Translations under genes and position numbers: made by a program
Shown: positions 18,072-25,869 of the stretch, piece by piece
Layout: every line of letters begins with the position of its first letter
Numbering within the stretch: the first letter of the stretch is position 1
Assembly (NCBI RefSeq): GCF_014649655.1
Contig: NZ_BMTL01000004.1
Location: 287,999 to 351,998, forward strand
Origin: Streptomyces humidus
Lineage (GTDB): Bacteria; Actinomycetota; Actinomycetes; Streptomycetales; Streptomycetaceae
DNA length: 64,000 bases
Reading direction: 5' to 3'
Notes under the pieces: generated by a model
Told to the model about the DNA's origin: nothing
Database searches by the model: none
What the model saw: the letters and a program-made list of their open reading frames with translations, nothing else

Positions 18072-18371
18072 TCAGACGGTCGCGGCCAGCCAGCCGATGG
18101 TTTCGGTGGTGTGCTTGCCGTCGCTCTTGGCGGCACCGGCGTACACCTCGTTCAGGCGGATGAGGAAGCCCGTGTCGGTGACGTCATGGAGGCGGATGCC
18201 CGGCGTCTCCGGGCCGTTGAAGGTCTGGGTCAGCGGGAAGACGACGACGTTGGAACCCGACGGGAACGGGCTGGGGAACGTGACGCGCGTGAAGGTCGAG
18301 GTGTTACCGCCGCTCGTCTCGATCGGGTCGTCAGACCTCAGGTCGATCTTGCCGGTCTGGATGAAGCTCAT
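18072..18371 (-). CDS. H-type lectin domain protein
   Basis: A 99-residue protein that is almost entirely one H-type lectin domain. The core RVTFPSPFPSGSNVVVFPLT, then QTFNGPETPGIRLHDVT, then TGFLIRLNE is the family pattern. Such domains bind N-acetylgalactosamine-type sugars and occur in animal agglutinins and bacterial/phage surface or tail proteins. There is no signal peptide, so secretion by a classical route is not indicated. The ATG has GAAGGA upstream. It lies downstream of the tRNA-Arg, convergent with it, in a less GC-rich accessory stretch. Confidence 0.75.
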   Translation of the reverse strand: MSFIQTGKIDLRSDDPIETSGGNTSTFTRVTFPSPFPSGSNVVVFPLTQTFNGPETPGIRLHDVTDTGFLIRLNEVYAGAAKSDGKHTTETIGWLAATV

Positions 18372-18802
18372 GGTCGACTTCCTTCGTGTGAGGGTGCGAT
18401 TGCCTGGCCGTGTTCGGCGTCTGACGGGAGGCTTGTCGCCAAATCGGCCCTATATGTCGAAGTCCTGCGAACGAGTGATCGCATTTCGGACAGCAGCTGA
18501 ACGTGCGCTTCCTTGCTCTTCATGGGCGGCTGGACAGCTGCGAGGGCACCGGCCGAGCCATCGTCATCGTCCGGATCGTTGCCGTCACCTCTCAGGGCGT
18601 CCCCCACTCCATCGAACGCCGAGCGCTGCGAGTCGAGCCGGACGAAGGTGTGTTCTTCACTCCGGCGGTGTGGAGGGCTCCGACCCCTGGGAGGGTTCGC
18701 CTTCAATGCCTCCCCGAAGCTGTCCGCCGCTCAGATCCGCGACCTGGCCGACCTGCGCCGGCTTCACGTGAACGTTTCACCTACCTCGGCCGTCCCCGTG
18801 GC
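18372..18802. other. intergenic stretch with a doubtful minus-strand ORF
   Basis: An open frame on the minus strand (18368-18706) ends with TGA overlapping the lectin ATG, which could mean a translationally coupled partner of about 50-110 residues (KSKEAHVQLLSEMRSLVRRT is helical in appearance). I know no family for it and its upstream part looks non-coding. Otherwise the stretch would be the divergent promoters of the lectin and META genes. Base composition is less GC-rich than the surroundings. Confidence 0.3.
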
Positions 18803-19603
18803 ATGAATAAGCAGCGACTGACTTTCACCTCCCTGATCCTGCTTCCGCTCGTGGTGTCCTGTGGCAGCGAGATGGGCAGCGTCTCCGTCGGCTCGGGCCT
18901 CTCCACGGACTCTGTCACCGGTGTCCGCTGGGCTGTCGACAGCCTTACCGTCGATGGCAAGCAGACGGCGGCACCCAAAGGCGCGTCTCTGGAGATCGGC
19001 AAGAACGGCAAGGTCCACGGCAGCACGGGCTGCAACAACTTCCGAGCCACCGCAAAGATGACCGGCGGCAGCATCACGTTCGAGGGTGCGGGTTTCACCG
19101 AGATGGCCTGCGACGACGTCCCGCTCGCCTTCGAGGACTCACTGCACAGCACCCTCACCGGGGGCAGGCTGGAGGCCCGGATCAAGGGCGGCGGGCTGAC
19201 GCTCACTTCCGACAGCGGCGACAAAGTGCAGCTCAGCGAGGAGAAGCCCGCGCAGCTGTACGGCATCAAGTGGACAGTGGACGCGCTCGTCGACGACAAC
19301 ACGGCCCGTGCGCTCCCGCCGGGCGCCGACGGCAAGGTGTGGTTCACGCTTGACAAGAAGTCCAGCAGGTTCACCGGCAGCCTCGGCTGCAACCGGGTCA
19401 CCGCCCAAGCGACCGTACGAGACGGGCACATCACCCTCGGCCCTCTCGGCACCACCCGACGGATGTGCTCCGGCGCACTCATGGAAACCGAACGAGCCAT
19501 GCAGGATCTGCTTCAGAAGAAGATCGCTTACGAAGGCGATCACCGCGGCATCACACTGACTGGTGACAACGGCCAGGGGATCAGCGCCACCCCCGGGAAC
19601 TGA
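18803..19603 (+). CDS. META-domain lipoprotein (HslJ-like, two repeats)
   Basis: A 266-residue lipoprotein: signal peptide MNKQRLTFTSLILLPLVVSC with a lipobox LVVSC. Two META domains of about 105 residues follow. Both have the hallmark WxVDSLxxxG opening, a conserved STGCNNF or SLGCN motif, and the later MACDD or RMCSG motif. Cysteines in each repeat sit at matching positions and may form a disulphide. META/HslJ proteins are linked to heat or novobiocin tolerance in enterobacteria; in Streptomyces their job is unknown. Start chosen at ATG 18803 because the upstream frame has no signal sequence. Confidence 0.85.
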   Translation: MNKQRLTFTSLILLPLVVSCGSEMGSVSVGSGLSTDSVTGVRWAVDSLTVDGKQTAAPKGASLEIGKNGKVHGSTGCNNFRATAKMTGGSITFEGAGFTEMACDDVPLAFEDSLHSTLTGGRLEARIKGGGLTLTSDSGDKVQLSEEKPAQLYGIKWTVDALVDDNTARALPPGADGKVWFTLDKKSSRFTGSLGCNRVTAQATVRDGHITLGPLGTTRRMCSGALMETERAMQDLLQKKIAYEGDHRGITLTGDNGQGISATPGN

Positions 19604-19818
19604 CCACGGTCGCCCGCCTTTCCTGCAACGGGACCCCTGACCTTGGCAGACTTTCTTCGCCGATCATTGATCTACCAGGTGGCCCCGCAGGGCCTGGGCG
19701 CAGTCGCCGGGCATCCGGTTCGTGACCGTCTGCCAGGTTGGCCGGCAGGGGGGAGCGAAGCAGGCACGGCTTCCAAGATCATGGAGTTCTCGACGCCCCG
19801 TGACCTGCCTGGAAGAGC

Positions 19819-20035
19819 GTGCCTGCCGAAGCATCATCTCTGATCCCGCCTGCCCTTGACCAACTCCGCGAGCATCCAGGACTCGCGCCGGGCGAAGTGC
19901 CTGGACTGCTGGGCCGCCTCGCCCAGGTGCCCGATCCACGTGATCCGCGTGGAGTGCGCCACGCTCTGGTCGGCGTTCTTGCCCTGGCTGCCTGCGCGGT
20001 GCTGGCGGGGGCAACGTCGCTGCTCGCGGTCGGCG
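19819..20035 (+). pseudogene. ISAs1-family transposase, N-terminal remnant
   Basis: The frame encodes LREHPGLAPGEVPGLLGRL, then QVPDPRDPRGVRHALVGVLA, then AVLAGATSLLAVG. This is the N-terminal DDE_Tnp_1-associated segment of ISAs1 (H-repeat) transposases. Homology stops at about 20033, where the frame continues with unrelated residues. Roughly 70 of about 400 residues remain, so the element is dead. It lies between the META lipoprotein and the oxidase, evidence of past rearrangement here. Confidence 0.65.
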
Positions 20036-20095
20036 GCCACCGCCCCCCTGGTCCAGCGCCTCGAAGAACTTCGCCTTCAGCACCTCAAAATCCAC

Positions 20096-20136
20096 GATCC
20101 CCGCAACTCCCTGAGCTCCAGGGTGTTGCGGGGATC
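20096..20136 (-). terminator. terminator for the oxidase gene
   Basis: GATCCCCGCAAC pairs with GTTGCGGGGATC, and CCCTG with CAGGG further in (loop AGCTC). On the minus strand it follows the oxidase stop by about 46 bp and is followed by GTGGATTTTG. Confidence 0.7.
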
Positions 20137-20182
20137 AGTAGAACCAGCGGTGGAGAGGGGGCTCCGTCAGTGCTCGGTCGGG

Positions 20183-21706
20183 TCAGCAGACCGCGGGCGG
20201 GATGCTCTGGTCGTACTGGAAGACGTTCTGCGGGTCGTATTTCGCCTTGATCTTGCGCAGGCGGTCGAAGTTGTTCCGCCAGTAGGCGGTCTCCCAGTCC
20301 TGCGTGCCGATGTTCGGCACGTTGACGTAGGCGCCGTCCACGTAGGGGCGCAGCTCCTGGCTGAACTCGGCGATCCAGGCCTGGGCCTGCGGGGTGAGCG
20401 GGTCGCAGATGCCCGGCTGGTCGCTGCGCTTGCCCCAGCCGACGCCGGGCTCGGCGTAGAAGAGCGCGTCGCGGTGCGGGAACGCCGTGCCGCCTCGGGG
20501 GCTCCTCCTGACGTTCCCGCCGAACGCCTGGAGGAAGTAGTTGCTGTCGTCCGTGGGGGCGTTCCTGATGAACGAGATGACCACGTCGATCGCCTTGGCC
20601 GGGAACGGCTTGCGGGCGAACTGCGAGTAGAACTTCCAGTTCGCGGGCTCGAGCTCGATCGGGATCTGGAATCCCGCGTACACGTCGCCCCAGTTGCCCA
20701 CCTGCGTCGTGACCTGGGGGCTGCCGACCGACAGGAGCGGGGCCAGCAGCCTCTTCGTCTCCGCGGGGGTTCCCTCCGGGAGCACCGCGAACAGCAGGAT
20801 CTGGTTCCGGTGGGCCTCGAGCTGGGTGCCGAGGCGGGCGTCGGTGAACGGCGCGGTGCGCTGGTAGGCCTCGAAGAGCCTGCGCAGGTCGCCGGTTCCG
20901 TCCCACGTCGCCTGGAGGTACGTGACGCTCTTCAGCGGCGCCAGCTTGTAGGTGAGCGAGGTGACGATGCCGAAGTTGCCGTTGCCCGCACCGCGCAGCG
21001 CCCACAGCAGATCCGAGTGGTGGTTCAGATCCACCTTGATCACCTTGGCGCACTCGTCGCCGTCCGCGACGACGATCTCGGCTCCGATGAGGCTGTCGCA
21101 GGCCATGCCGAGCCAGCGGGTCAGAAAGCCGAAGCCGCCGCCAAGCGTGGCGCCGGACAGACCCACGCTGCCTTCGGTGCCCGTCGTCACCGCGAAGTTC
21201 TGCTTCGCGAGCGTGGTCACCGCTTCTTCCTGGTTGAGTCCGGCGCCGACGGTCGCGACGCGGGCGTGGGCGTCGATGTGGACCGACTTCAGCTCGCTGA
21301 TGTCGATCACGAGGCCGCTGTCGACGTTCGACCAGCCCTCCAGGCTGTGGCGGCCGCTGCGGATCCGCACCGCGGTGTCGTGCTGCCGTGCCCACGTCAG
21401 GGCGTTGACCACGTCCTGGGTGTTCTGGGCGAAGACGATGACCAGCGGATAGTGGGAGAAGAGCTGGTCCCAGCCCAGGCGCGCGTCCGTGTATCCGGGG
21501 TCGTGGGGGCGGACGATCCGGCCGGTCAGCTTCGCCGGCGGGCAGTGTCCGTGCCCTCCGTGCCCTCCGTGCGCTCCGCTCGCCGAAGCCTCCGTCACAG
21601 CGCTCGCCACGGGGGCTTCGGCGGCAGCGACACCCGGCACGACAACGGCGCCAGCGGCAGCTACCGCCGAATTCTTCAGCAGCCGACGCCGGGAAAAGTC
21701 GTTCAT
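20183..21706 (-). CDS. Tat-exported FAD-dependent oxidoreductase (berberine-bridge-like)
   Basis: A 507-residue protein, ATG 21706 behind GAGAGGA. Signal: twin-arginine MNDFSRRRLLKNSAVAAAGA. A His/Gly-rich stretch (GAHGGHGGHGHC) follows. The FAD-binding PCMH domain has RIRSGRHSLEGW, whose His is the 8-alpha-linked flavin attachment, and ATLGGGFGFLTR. The C-terminal BBE motif is NNFDRLRKIKAKYDPQNVF. Bicovalent members also have a Cys in a GTCP(T)VG-type motif; here the segment is GTEGSVGLSG, so only one covalent link is likely. The family oxidises sugars or secondary metabolites with O2. No biosynthetic partners are adjacent; it stands alone with its own terminator. Confidence 0.88.
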   Translation of the reverse strand: MNDFSRRRLLKNSAVAAAGAVVVPGVAAAEAPVASAVTEASASGAHGGHGGHGHCPPAKLTGRIVRPHDPGYTDARLGWDQLFSHYPLVIVFAQNTQDVVNALTWARQHDTAVRIRSGRHSLEGWSNVDSGLVIDISELKSVHIDAHARVATVGAGLNQEEAVTTLAKQNFAVTTGTEGSVGLSGATLGGGFGFLTRWLGMACDSLIGAEIVVADGDECAKVIKVDLNHHSDLLWALRGAGNGNFGIVTSLTYKLAPLKSVTYLQATWDGTGDLRRLFEAYQRTAPFTDARLGTQLEAHRNQILLFAVLPEGTPAETKRLLAPLLSVGSPQVTTQVGNWGDVYAGFQIPIELEPANWKFYSQFARKPFPAKAIDVVISFIRNAPTDDSNYFLQAFGGNVRRSPRGGTAFPHRDALFYAEPGVGWGKRSDQPGICDPLTPQAQAWIAEFSQELRPYVDGAYVNVPNIGTQDWETAYWRNNFDRLRKIKAKYDPQNVFQYDQSIPPAVC

Positions 21707-22198
21707 GGTCCGTGTCCTCTCAACCACCCGTGGGCGTGAATCGGTTCTTTATGGATCATTTAAGGCGAAGTGGACGGTAGCAAGGATGGTCACGGGGAGT
21801 CGTCTCGACACGCTCACCATCACGGCCAGGACGCCGGGCGCCGGAGGACCGTCTACGCGGAGATCCGTCCCAGCTCCAGGTGGAGCCAGGGCAGAGACTC
21901 TTCGGGGAACGGTCGGGCCGTGCCGTCGGCGTGCCAGTACGTGCGGGGAATCACGGGGAACAGCGGGTCCAACAGCGGGGCGACGAGGAGAAGTTCGGCC
22001 GCGGCATCTGGTCCCGTTGCCGTCTCGCGCTGATGCACTGCCGACCCTCATCGGGGTGCCGGGCATCGAGGTGCGGACCCATGCACCACACCCAACAGCT
22101 ACGGCTTCGGCATTTTCTGGAGCACCGCAACCAGCCGTACATCGGCTGACTTCGAGCTCCTGCTCGTGGGGTCCCGGACGAGCGATACAGTGCGCGCC
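21707..22198. other. intergenic region with one degenerate gene fragment
   Basis: On the minus strand, 21853-22038 reads MHQRETATGPDAAAELLLVA then PLLDPLFPVIPRTYWHADGT and ends SLPWLHLELGRISA. This has natural protein composition but no clear start or upstream domain, and looks like the C-terminal end of a lost gene. The rest is the promoter area for the oxidase and for the membrane protein at 22199. Confidence 0.4.
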
Positions 22199-22492
22199 GT
22201 GGACATACCCGGTTGGTTCGCCTGGATCTTTCTCGGCCTGGTGGCCTTGCAGGTCCTCGGTCTCGTGCCCATCATCCACCGACTGCGCGGACTCGACTCC
22301 GCGGTGCGCTTCGAGGCGCGTCTCGACTTGCTGGACGCAGTCGGTGGCCTGCTGCTCTTCGGCGGCGGGCTACTGAGTCTCCTGGTGGCGGAATCCTGGT
22401 TGTGGATCGCGGTCCCCGGCTGGATGCTCATGACCGCCGGCTATGCCATAAAGGGCGTCCACTGGCTCCGCGCCCGTCGGACCGCGGCCTGA
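22199..22492 (+). CDS. small integral membrane protein
   Basis: A 97-residue protein starting VDIPGWFAWIFLGLVALQVL. Three hydrophobic segments (about 4-24, 47-62, 65-82) are separated by a charged loop (HRLRGLDSAVRFEARLD). The C-terminus is basic (RARRTAA). GTG 22199 is preferred because GATACAGT lies 8 nt upstream, which could be a -10 box for a leaderless transcript; a GTG at 22166 is the alternative. No family is recognised. It is probably a DUF-type membrane protein of the actinobacteria. Confidence 0.65.
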   Translation: MDIPGWFAWIFLGLVALQVLGLVPIIHRLRGLDSAVRFEARLDLLDAVGGLLLFGGGLLSLLVAESWLWIAVPGWMLMTAGYAIKGVHWLRARRTAA

Positions 22493-22706
22493 TGCGGGCG
22501 ACAGGCTGTAGACCGGCCTGAGCGGCGACGTCGTCAAGGGCCCGATTGCAGGATGGCGATGGCGTCCCTGGGGTCGTCGCCGAGTGTGCGTCGTCCATCC
22601 GATCGGCGGCGGCTTTCCCGTCGCCGGTCTGCTGGCGTGCCGCGTGCGGCCGGCTGTTCGGCCGGAGCGGACCATCAGTGATCCAGCTGTATGCCGTGAT
22701 CAGCCG

Positions 22707-23087
22707 TCAGGCTTCGAAGCGGTGGCGGGCGGCCTCGATGTGGCCGAGGTACCGGTGGGTCCAGTCGCACATGCCGTCGACGGTGGCGCGTAGGCCCTGG
22801 CCCGGCTCGGTGAGGGTGTATTCGACACGCGGCGGGACGGTGGGGTGCACATTGCGCTCGACCAGGCCGTTGCGCTCCAGCATGCGCAGGTTCTGCGTGA
22901 GCATCTTGTGGCTGATGCCCTCGATCTCGTTCCGCAGCTCGCTGAAACGCAGGGTGCGTTCACCAAGAGTCTCGATGATCAGGAACGCCCACTTGTTGGC
23001 GACGTCGGAGAAGATCTCTCGCGCCAGGGAGTCCGCGCGCCTGAGGTCCGCGTCCTCGGACATGACCTTGATCTGTTTGGTCACCAT
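22707..23087 (-). CDS. HxlR-family transcriptional regulator
   Basis: A 126-residue winged-helix protein. The family pattern is complete: ANKWAFLIIETLGERTLRFS, then ELRNEIEGISHKMLTQNLRM, then LERNGLVERNVHPTVPPRVEYTLT is the HTH plus wing. The N-terminal Cys common in HxlR redox sensors is absent, so sensing is probably not by thiol oxidation. It is divergent from the RidA-like gene, with an inverted repeat in the 138-bp gap. By the usual arrangement it controls that gene and itself. Confidence 0.9.
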   Translation of the reverse strand: MVTKQIKVMSEDADLRRADSLAREIFSDVANKWAFLIIETLGERTLRFSELRNEIEGISHKMLTQNLRMLERNGLVERNVHPTVPPRVEYTLTEPGQGLRATVDGMCDWTHRYLGHIEAARHRFEA

Positions 23088-23136
23088 CAGGTTCCCCAGT
23101 CACTGAAAAGTGCGTTCTTCCATGTCAGCGACCACT

Positions 23137-23165
23137 CTCTTACGGTTCCTGAGTAACCACAAGAG
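23137..23165. promoter_or_regulatory. operator between hxlR and ridA-like genes
   Basis: CTCTTACGGTT-cctgagt-AACCACAAGAG is an inverted repeat with 9 of 11 matched positions. Its centre resembles the HxlR-type GTTACT/AGTAAC site. A second short palindrome, GAGACC-acgg-GGTCTC, follows at 23163-23178. Confidence 0.6.
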
Positions 23166-23225
23166 ACCACGGGGTCTCGAGTGACGAGTGCGGGCCCACG
23201 ATGCCCGGACAAGGAGGCGGACGGC

Positions 23226-23633
23226 ATGGCCATCACCCTGGTGAACCCCAGCGGATTGCCCGAGATCGATGTCTACCGGCAGGTCTCGATCGCCAGCGGG
23301 TCGAAGCTGGTCTTCGTCGCCGGGCAGGTCGCCTGGGACGCCGAGGGGATCACGGTCGGCGAAGGCGACCTCGCCGCGCAGGTCGAGCAGTGCTACCTCA
23401 ACATCGGCACCGCCCTGGCCGAGGCCGGCGGCTCCTTCGACGACGTGGCGAGACTGACCGTCTACGTCGTCGACTGGACTCCCGACAAGATGCCCGCGCT
23501 CCTGGAGGGGATCTCCCGGGCGGCCGCAAAGCTGGGAACCACCCCGGTCCCGCCGGCCTCGCTGCTGGGCGTCGCGGCACTGGACGTTCCCGACCATCTG
23601 GTCGAGATCGAAGCCACCGCGGTCCTCGCCTGA
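23226..23633 (+). CDS. RidA/YjgF-family protein
   Basis: A 135-residue protein behind a strong AAGGAGG. It has the Rid fold: VSIASGSKLVFVAGQVAWDA, LAAQVEQCYLNIGTALAEAG and a C-terminal ASLLGVAALDVPDHLVEIEATA. RidA proteins hydrolyse reactive enamine/imine intermediates. The Arg that binds the substrate carboxylate (usually in an R-x-x-V motif near residue 105) is not evident; the segment is PASLLGV. It may therefore belong to a Rid subfamily with another substrate. Controlled with the divergent HxlR gene. Confidence 0.85.
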   Translation: MAITLVNPSGLPEIDVYRQVSIASGSKLVFVAGQVAWDAEGITVGEGDLAAQVEQCYLNIGTALAEAGGSFDDVARLTVYVVDWTPDKMPALLEGISRAAAKLGTTPVPPASLLGVAALDVPDHLVEIEATAVLA

Positions 23634-23937
23634 ACAGATGCCCTTCGCCCGCTCGGCACCGAAGTGGCCGACTGGGGTGCGCAGTTGCCGGCCGACGCGC
23701 TCGGCACATCATGTCTGGGTTCGCGGCTCGCCGGTGGTAGCGGCCGGCTCGGGACCGGGCCTGATGACGTCCCCGCCGGTCGGACCGGCTCAGCCGGTGG
23801 GCGGCGTCGTGCACCGGCCGGACGACGATTGCGACGAGAGCGACGGCCACGCGCTCCATCTCGTTGCAGTCAGCGGGATCAACGGAGCAACCCCTCCGGG
23901 GGCGCGTTGTCAGTGGGCCGGTCTACCGTGGTCGGTG
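23634..23937. other. intergenic region, no gene recognised
   Basis: About 300 bases between the RidA-like gene and the DUF2797 gene. The DUF2797 frame is open through it, but the translation (MPFARSAPKWPTG...) lacks domain character, so it is treated as non-coding. Confidence 0.5.
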
Positions 23938-24810
23938 ATGGCACAGGCGTGGAAGTGCTCGGGGCTGCGGTGGTCGGCGCAGGGCCCCGTGCTGGCGTGG
24001 GACGGGGGGCGTCTCAGCCCGCTGTCCTGGGGGAAGCGGGTCTCCTTCGCGGCGGCGGCGGGTGTGCGGAGTTGCGTCGGGGCCCGGGGGTATCCGTGTC
24101 CGCTGCGCGCGGGGGTCTCCGGGAGGAGTGCGGGGGCCCGGTGCGAGGAGTGCGCGCGGCTGGACCGGGCGCACTCCGTCGCGGCGGACGGGATCGCCGA
24201 CGATCCGCGGCCCTACCACGTGTACCTCGCGTGGTTCGGCCCCGGCTTGGTCAAGGTCGGGATCACGGCGGTCGGGCGCGGGTCGGCGCGACTGCTTGAG
24301 CAGGGGGCCGTCTGCTTCACGTGGCTCGGCGCCGGTCCCCTGATGGCCGCCCGGCGCACCGAGGAACTGTTGCGGGCCGCGCTGCGGGTGCCGGACCGCA
24401 TCCCGTACGCGGAGAAGCGGGCGGTGCGCGCCGCGTTGCCGGAGAAGGAAGAGGAACGGGCCGCCGAGTTGAGCGTGGTGTACGAGAAGGCCGTGCAACT
24501 GGGCGGCTGGCCGGAGACGTTGACGCGTGAGCCGTTCCGGTCGGTCGACCACGTGCGGGCGTTCGGGCTGGCAGACGCGCCCGCCGCCCTCGGGGAGGTG
24601 CGCGAGCTCGTGGCCGGAGGGTCGCTGAGCGGAGAGCTGGTGGCGGCCGCCGGGCCCGATCTGCATCTCGCCGCACAGGACGGGGTGGTCGTCCTCGACA
24701 CGCGGCTGATGAGGGGGTGGGACCTGGTCCCGTCGGCGAGCGGCGAAATCGCCTTTCCCGTACGGCACTTCGAGGTGCCGGCGGCCCACCGTCAGGACGG
24801 GCTGTTCTGA
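23938..24810 (+). CDS. DUF2797 family protein
   Basis: A 290-residue protein from ATG 23938 (MAQAWKCSGLRW). It matches the DUF2797 pattern throughout: a CVGARGYPCPL motif and CEECARLDRAHS (cysteines likely bind zinc) near residues 50-85, then YHVYLAWFGPGLVKVGIT and RLLEQGAVCFTWLG, a segment resembling a GIY-YIG-type fold, and MAARRTEELLRAAL. The function of this family is unknown. The gene stands alone upstream of the two-component operon. Confidence 0.85.
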   Translation: MAQAWKCSGLRWSAQGPVLAWDGGRLSPLSWGKRVSFAAAAGVRSCVGARGYPCPLRAGVSGRSAGARCEECARLDRAHSVAADGIADDPRPYHVYLAWFGPGLVKVGITAVGRGSARLLEQGAVCFTWLGAGPLMAARRTEELLRAALRVPDRIPYAEKRAVRAALPEKEEERAAELSVVYEKAVQLGGWPETLTREPFRSVDHVRAFGLADAPAALGEVRELVAGGSLSGELVAAAGPDLHLAAQDGVVVLDTRLMRGWDLVPSASGEIAFPVRHFEVPAAHRQDGLF

Positions 24811-25042
24811 GGAAGGCCCGAACCGGCCGGGTACAGCGGGTACGGGGCGCGTCGGCGGATCCGGTCCGGTCTCGGGCGACGGCGTCCAGCCCCCCCAAGC
24901 CGACCCAGGCCGCCCACAGGAACGGTTCTGGGCGCACGGCCCCGCGAGGGCCTCGGGGAGGACGGGCCCCGGGGGTGCGGAACGGATCGTTCATGGGCAT
25001 TCCGGCCCGTGCGGCCGGGGCACGGCAAGCGCTTCCCAGGTG

Positions 25043-25107
25043 TTCCCTGAGAGGCGCCTGTGCGCTTCTCAGGGAAATCACAGACGAGTGAAAGAGTGCT
25101 CTCAGGG
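25043..25107 (+). promoter_or_regulatory. repeated CTCAGGG elements before the two-component operon
   Basis: TTCCCTGAGA (25043-25052) is inverted to TCTCAGGGAA (25067-25076), and a third TCTCAGGG lies at 25100-25107. Direct and inverted copies about 24-33 bp apart, just before the response-regulator start, suggest autoregulation by an OmpR-type protein. Confidence 0.6.
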
Positions 25108-25128
25108 GGCCCCGACAGGGTGTCCATC

Positions 25129-25869
25129 ATGACCACGACCTCGCCCCAGGGGCGCACCGAACTGCTGAGGCCGGACGGAAGCCCCGTCCGAGTGCTTGTG
25201 GTGGACGACGAGATGTCGATCACCGAACTGCTCTCCATGGCCCTGCGCTACGAGGGCTGGCAGATCCGCAGTGCCGGAGACGGCACGGGCGCCCTCCAGA
25301 CGGCCCGCGAGTTCCGGCCCGACGCCGTGGTCCTCGACATGATGCTGCCGGACATGGACGGGCTGACCGTCCTGGGGCGGCTGAGGCGTGAACTGCCGGA
25401 CGTTCCGGTGCTGTTCCTGACGGCCAGGGACGCGGTCGAGGACCGTATCGCCGGTCTCACCGCCGGCGGCGACGACTACGTCACCAAGCCGTTCAGCCTG
25501 GAGGAGGTCGTGGCCCGGCTGCGGGGGCTCATCCGCCGCTCCGGCGCCGCCGACCGGCGCTCCGACTCCGTGCTCGTCGTCGGGGACCTCACCCTCGACG
25601 AGGACAGCCACGAGGTCTCGCGGGCCGGCGACGGCATCCATCTGACGGCCACCGAGTTCGAGCTGCTGCGCTTTCTGATGCGCAACCCGCGGCGCGTGCT
25701 CTCCAAGGCGCAGATCCTGGACCGGGTGTGGTCGTACGACTTCGGCGGTCAGGCCAACGTCGTCGAGCTGTACATCTCCTACCTGCGGCGCAAGATAGAC
25801 GCCGGCCGTGAGCCGATGATCCACACGCGCCGCGGAGCCGGTTACCTGATCAAGCCCGCCGTGTCATGA
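25129..25869 (+). CDS. OmpR/PhoB-family response regulator
   Basis: A 246-residue protein. The receiver domain is at about residues 20-135: acidic pocket VLVVDDE, phospho-acceptor in AVVLDMMLPDMDG, Thr/Ser site VLFLTARD and Lys in YVTKPFS. The C-terminal winged helix ends in VWSYDFGGQANVVELYISYL and RRGAGYLI. It is the first gene of a four-gene operon; its stop overlaps the kinase start (ATGA). The upstream CTCAGGG repeats are probable binding sites. Confidence 0.93.
   Translation: MTTTSPQGRTELLRPDGSPVRVLVVDDEMSITELLSMALRYEGWQIRSAGDGTGALQTAREFRPDAVVLDMMLPDMDGLTVLGRLRRELPDVPVLFLTARDAVEDRIAGLTAGGDDYVTKPFSLEEVVARLRGLIRRSGAADRRSDSVLVVGDLTLDEDSHEVSRAGDGIHLTATEFELLRFLMRNPRRVLSKAQILDRVWSYDFGGQANVVELYISYLRRKIDAGREPMIHTRRGAGYLIKPAVS

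Noticed and set aside
20036..20095. Second protein fragment on the minus strand (DFEVLKAKFFEALDQG)
   Set aside because: It looks protein-like but is only about 20 residues next to the terminator and the transposase break. There is no basis for a family call.
17844..23633. Complete integrative element at tRNA-Arg
   Set aside because: No integrase, excisionase or replication gene, and no repeated tRNA 3' end within the window. Only an accessory stretch can be claimed.
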